Source: Rotaria socialis
Taxonomy: Eukaryota > Rotifera > Eurotatoria > Philodinida > Philodinidae
Reading direction: 5' to 3'
NCBI GenBank assembly: GCA_905331475.1
Contig: CAJNYU010000032.1
Location: 119,083-183,082 of the forward strand
DNA length: 64,000 nt
In this document: positions 59,903 through 64,000 of the stretch, in pieces
Position numbering within the stretch: the stretch's first letter is position 1
How the letters are laid out: each line of letters starts with the position of its first letter
Position numbers and translations under genes: made by a program
Notes under the pieces: generated by a model
Databases searched by the model: none
Told to the model about the DNA's origin: nothing
The model's input: only the letters and a program-made list of their open reading frames with translations

Positions 59903-62900
59903 ATTTTTCTATTGATTTCATCTCATGAAATATCTCGTTTTTTCATTGTTTGCTTTTTGTGTGTTGAATTGTTATTTGTTACCTAAAAAAAAATCGACAT
60001 GAAAACAAATAAAGTTAAAACATGAAGATTTGCTTTGAAGAAATAAGCAAAAGGAATAATGTTTTGTCGATGAATAGTTAAGGTATAATTGAAAAAAATT
60101 GATATGTACTCTTGCTGAAGTAATATTATCATTTTCTTTGACTCTTATTTGATGTCGACATTAATTTAAACTAGTAGTTCATTTCTAAGCAAATGATGTT
60201 CGTTCTTATTATTGATAAATAAATTTGATGAAATTAGAAAATCGATCGTAACAATTTTATGTTGTACATCCAAAAAGGAAATTGAAGATGCATAAATAAA
60301 TAATTTGATTATGGAAATTCTATGTCTTTTTCTAACACAATTCTATTCGACGATTGTATCGCAAAAGTATTTGTTTTTTTCTCTCAACAAAATCTAATAT
60401 CTGTAATCACCCATGATCAATTGCATTTCGTTAAGACGAAGTATTCCATCTTGCAAAGTATATTTTCCTATTGCATGAATCAAAAAAAGAAAAATCACGA
60501 GAAAGAATTATTCTCGTTCCATTTATTTCACTTGTATCATTAATAGACAATAATTACGTACACATATGAGAATCTTGAAAAATTAAATTAACCAATTGCA
60601 ATTTGCTTTTTCCCTTTTTTTCAAAACATTAATTTTCTAATCAATAAGTATTTCTAATTATTTAAGAGCCAGATTTTTTTTTCTTAAGGAATAATATCTG
60701 AGTATGATACTTTCTTTTATCATGAATGGATATATATATATCATATGATTCATGATAATAGAAAATAAAATATCGGGTTAATTGCTCACCATATGTTTCC
60801 GTATATTGACAAATAATGCAGCTATACAAGTTATATATATAACTTGTATAGCTGCATTATTTAGTTGTAGAAAGACAAGAAAAACAAAACACTTAGACTT
60901 GTCGATCGCGCACACACACATCATATCAATGACTTTTTCTTGATGATTAACCAGCACGTACATTCGACATTCATTAGTGCAGTAAAAATCTTAACATTTT
61001 TTTCTTGTTTGAATCTAATCGCATAAAATTCATATCGGATGAATTGTTTTTTCTCTTGACTAAATCCTCTTATGGTGATAGTATTGTGAAAGAATCTCTT
61101 CGACAATGCAGGCATAAATATTGCATGAAACATCGGCATCTTCACTCGCTCATTTGTTCTTGCCTCATCATGGTAAACCCATACATATATACTAGAAAAA
61201 TAGGCTCATGGCCGCAAGTCAACTAGATACTTCGTCCAATAATCGTGCATGTCTCTCTCTCTCTCTCTCTCTGTATATATATATATATATTGTGTGAGTC
61301 TTAGTAGTGTGTCAACGCGGCATAAAGCAGTATCGATCTACTACAAAAAGCGGATAGATAGAAAAAAAAACAAGAATTGTAATTCGATCAGTTCGTCATA
61401 TGCATTCAGAATTCTTTTTTTTTTATTCAACTAGTGGCCGGAAAAAAGCAGAAAAAAAAGAAAAAAAGAGAATTGCTGATTATCAACGATATAGATAGGA
61501 ATGTTCTTTTTCTTTTCAATTTCATCTTAACTCGATTGCATGTTTTTCTTGACTCTAATTCTACATATGATGTCTCATGGCTGTAAAATACATAAACTCG
61601 TAAGATATGCGCTATTTTGTGATAAGAAAATGGAAAAATACAATATAAATTGTGTTTTTTTAATGCGACTGTTTATTATGTCTTCTGGGCTGTAGTATTT
61701 GCCACATCTCGTTATCGTAGCTGGATGTTTATTGGAATTTTGTCGAGCGACGACGGGTCTCCCATCTCATTATGTTTTTAGTCGGTGATCAAAACAATAA
61801 TAATCCAATTTTATGTCAAACTAGTGAATTCATTTACTGCTCGATCGGGCAAAATCTGGTTAATATTAGCTGCTATATCTGGTGATAAGAGAATAAAAAC
61901 TTTTCGGAGCTCTCTTACTAATGCACGCTTGACTTGAAGTTTCTTATTTTTTTGCTTTTTGCTTTTTGCCCTGATTTTTTCAACGGATATTGATTTGGTC
62001 CTTATTATCAATGCTAGACTGTTGAGATTTATCATTATCATATTTATTATTATTCATAGGAATTAGGTAGTTTGAAAACCACGAAAAAACAGCAGGAGCA
62101 CTTTCTTACTAAATTTCTTTCTTTTAATAAGGAAGTCGATGTCGGTACAAAAAAAAGTCACTACTTCAATAGTAAAAATAACGATAGAAACAAGGAGAGA
62201 AAGAGAGAGAGAGAGAGAGAGACGGCGAGAAAAAAAGGAGATCAAATAGGTTTATTATGGCAAAATCGTTAGAAACATAGAAAAGAGAATAGAAAACTAG
62301 CACGATGTCGCCTGCAAACGACCACAAGAATAAGCATTGAAATATAGGGAAGAGAAGAAGAATAGTGTCGAGTCGTCATTAAATTGTTTTTCCTTCAAAT
62401 TTTTTTTGTCGGCTGCCTCATTGGTTTCGGCGTTATAACTGACAAAGTGCAATGCTTTTGTCTCTTTTTTCTCGTTCTTCGATACTCCTTTTCTCCCTTT
62501 TTGTGTCCTTCTCAACATCGTCCTTTTGTCAGCTAAAGCTCGTCGCCAAATTGCGTGAACAATCATCTTTTGTATTAGGGAGAAACAACGCTTGTGTCAG
62601 AACATATTGTAGTCGTTTGCTGTTGTTGTTGTATTGCTTTTTACATCCTACCTGTTTCTTTTTCTTCTTCTACTTCTTCTTTTTTCTTTCGTGAGGTATA
62701 TACACGCACATCACCATCATCGTCATCCTCCTGTTCACTAACGGGCTATGTGATCTGTTCTTTGCCTATGTGGATACCTAATTATTCGGCGTCAGTACAT
62801 CATCCTCAAGTTGACAATAATAATGAAGACTATTCAATGAGATATCCAGGAAAACGGAAAAGAAATTCAAGGCATATTTTTTCTCCTTTTTCTCGCTTAA

Positions 62901-63327
62901 AATCTTGAGCTTTGTGCGGCTTGCATTGCCTTCAGTCTTATTAAAACCGTTCAACATATATCCATCTCTCTGTTTTCATTATTATTCTGCTGTGCTCACT
63001 CATTCAGACATTCTCATCGTCTATATCATCGAGTATTTTCGCTTTTAACTACAACTATTTTACAATCATTTTTGCTCTGTATCCACATTTTCTGTTCTTC
63101 TTTTTCTCATTATTCTAGCATTCGCATCTATTAAATGATGAAACATCCCAATAACTCAGTCATCTTTATGTTAAAATATTTATTGTAATCTATTATCGTC
63201 TACTTTTCGTCGAATATCTTCTATTATTGATTTCGTCGATTACTTATCTTCACAAAGGTTTCTTCGATTGAATAGTTCCCAAACTTAGGTTCTTTTATTT
63301 TGTATGATCATCAATTAAAAACAACTG
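59903..63327. other. Intergenic, microsatellite-rich
   Basis: Separates the MTREX stop from a probable first exon of the next plus-strand gene. It contains a 52-bp palindrome (60811-60862), (TC)n and (TA)n at 61253-61292, (GA)n at 62198-62222 and T-rich tracts. Open frames at 61811-62041 (-) and 62594-62908 (+) have no known domain and no convincing splice borders. Confidence 0.5.
60811..60862. repeat. 52-bp perfect palindrome
   Basis: AAATAATGCAGCTATACAAG followed by TTATAT and their exact reverse complement, with no spacer and no mismatch. In single-stranded form it would make a 26-bp stem. The flanks are unrelated. It could be a recent hairpin insertion, a tiny fold-back element or an assembly artefact. 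Confidence 0.9.
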
Positions 63328-63373
63328 ATGGGTAATGCAAATTCTGGAAAAAAAGGCGATCAAGTTGAGAATG
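63328..63373 (+). CDS. Probable first coding exon of a PKA catalytic subunit gene (partial)
   Basis: ATG at 63328 opens MGNANSGKKGDQVEN and stops at a consensus donor GTAAGAAG after one base of the next codon (phase 1). MGN plus small residues, then KKG and a charged stretch, resembles the short myristoylated first exon of cAMP-dependent kinase catalytic subunits (human MGNAAAAKKGSEQE), which is also about 15 residues long and precedes a long intron. No kinase exon is present in the remaining 627 bp, so the call rests on 15 residues. Other myristoylated proteins remain possible. TAG at 63286-63288 lies 39 nt upstream. Confidence 0.5.
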
Positions 63374-64000
63374 GTAAGAAGAAAATTTGCACACAAATAG
63401 TTACTTGATCTCATGAGATTTCTAGATCCGTTGAAAAAAAAGCAAAAAAAATGATGATGGATGATTGAGTAGAAAGATGAATAAATAAGGATATTTTGAT
63501 TCCATGTTTTTACTTTTTTTTTTGCTTTTTGTATGTTTCTTAGACATCTTAAAAGATGTAAAAACATACTATAACTATCATACTGCAAATGTGATAATAA
63601 AGGATTCTTCAATCAACACATGTCGGAGTGTATCAGAAGAACAAAGACTACAATTGTTTTTCTTTTCATCTAGCTAACATCTGGATATGTTTATTCTATG
63701 AGAAAAAGAAATTCGTTAATGAAAAAATTCCGAATTCATAAGCGAAACTAATTTGTAATTAATTTTTATTTAAGAATTTAAATACTATTATTATTATTAT
63801 TATTATTAAGAAATGCACTCTTATTAATCGCTTTGCTGTTGAGTTGTGTCTTTACCTTTTGAAACAAGTAAACATTCTTTTTATCGGTGTTCTGTTCCAC
63901 GGAACTAACATCCGGTAGTGAGCAAGAGAAAATCGTTTTTCCGCCGATTTGCCGATATTATTTGATTTCAATGAAATCAATTTAGCAAGAAGGACTACTA
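63374..64000 (+). other. Presumed start of intron 1 of the downstream gene
   Basis: Follows the donor at 63374 and continues to the window end without exon-like text. It includes an (ATT)n microsatellite at 63786-63808 and hydrophobic minus-strand chance frames. Confidence 0.4.

Noticed and set aside
61811..62041. Minus-strand Lys-rich frame of 76 codons
   Set aside because: No known domain and no acceptor or donor context; probably chance.
62594..62908. Plus-strand frame with Ser-rich tail
   Set aside because: Driven by CT-rich low complexity; no homology or splice borders I can support.

Overview
This is a eukaryotic, animal nuclear sequence. It is AT-rich, its coding genes are cut by many short GT-AG introns (often 50-100 bp, some 0.4-2.6 kb), and its proteins are animal families (DIABLO/Smac, DZANK1, UCKL1, DNAJC16, MTR4). 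Compact genes, short introns, several small fold-back or terminal-inverted-repeat elements, and splice-acceptor-like sequences just upstream of many start codons fit a small-genome protostome; a bdelloid rotifer is my best guess, by inference only.

Layout. 1-3.6 kb: repeat-rich, with an AT-rich fold-back, a TA-flanked palindromic element, a GTTTCGTA-type degenerate repeat family and a possible pseudogene relic. 5.1-8.9 kb (-): neuronal calcium sensor EF-hand protein, with a hAT-like MITE in intron 1. 9.6-19.7 kb: seven minus-strand genes in tandem. In transcription order they are RPL10A, UCKL1, CHCHD7, DIABLO, a 96-aa orphan and a poly-Q orphan, with the calcium sensor beyond. Short gaps (161, 62 and 192 bp) join CHCHD7, DIABLO and the two orphans, and an acceptor-like sequence precedes each start, which suggests a trans-spliced operon. 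19.8-26 kb: gene-poor, transposon-rich (MULE-like, Tc1-like fold-back, CACTA-like ends, GC-richer island). 26.0-27.4 kb (+): mitochondrial carrier with its first exon not found. 27.8-31.6 kb (+): DNAJC16. 34.6-36.5 kb (+): disordered protein, unrecognised. 46.1-38.3 kb (-): many-exon coiled-coil protein. 52.6-47.6 kb (-): DZANK1, head-to-head with MTREX/MTR4 (52.97-59.9 kb, +), which carries a transposon in one intron. 59.9-63.3 kb: non-coding, with a 52-bp perfect palindrome. At 63.3 kb (+) lies a probable first exon of a PKA catalytic subunit gene that runs off the window.

Functional links are limited. DIABLO and CHCHD7 are both mitochondrial intermembrane-space families and are neighbours in the putative operon. 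DZANK1 (ciliary) and MTREX (RNA exosome) share a promoter interval of 397 bp or less. The other genes are ordinary housekeeping or signalling genes.
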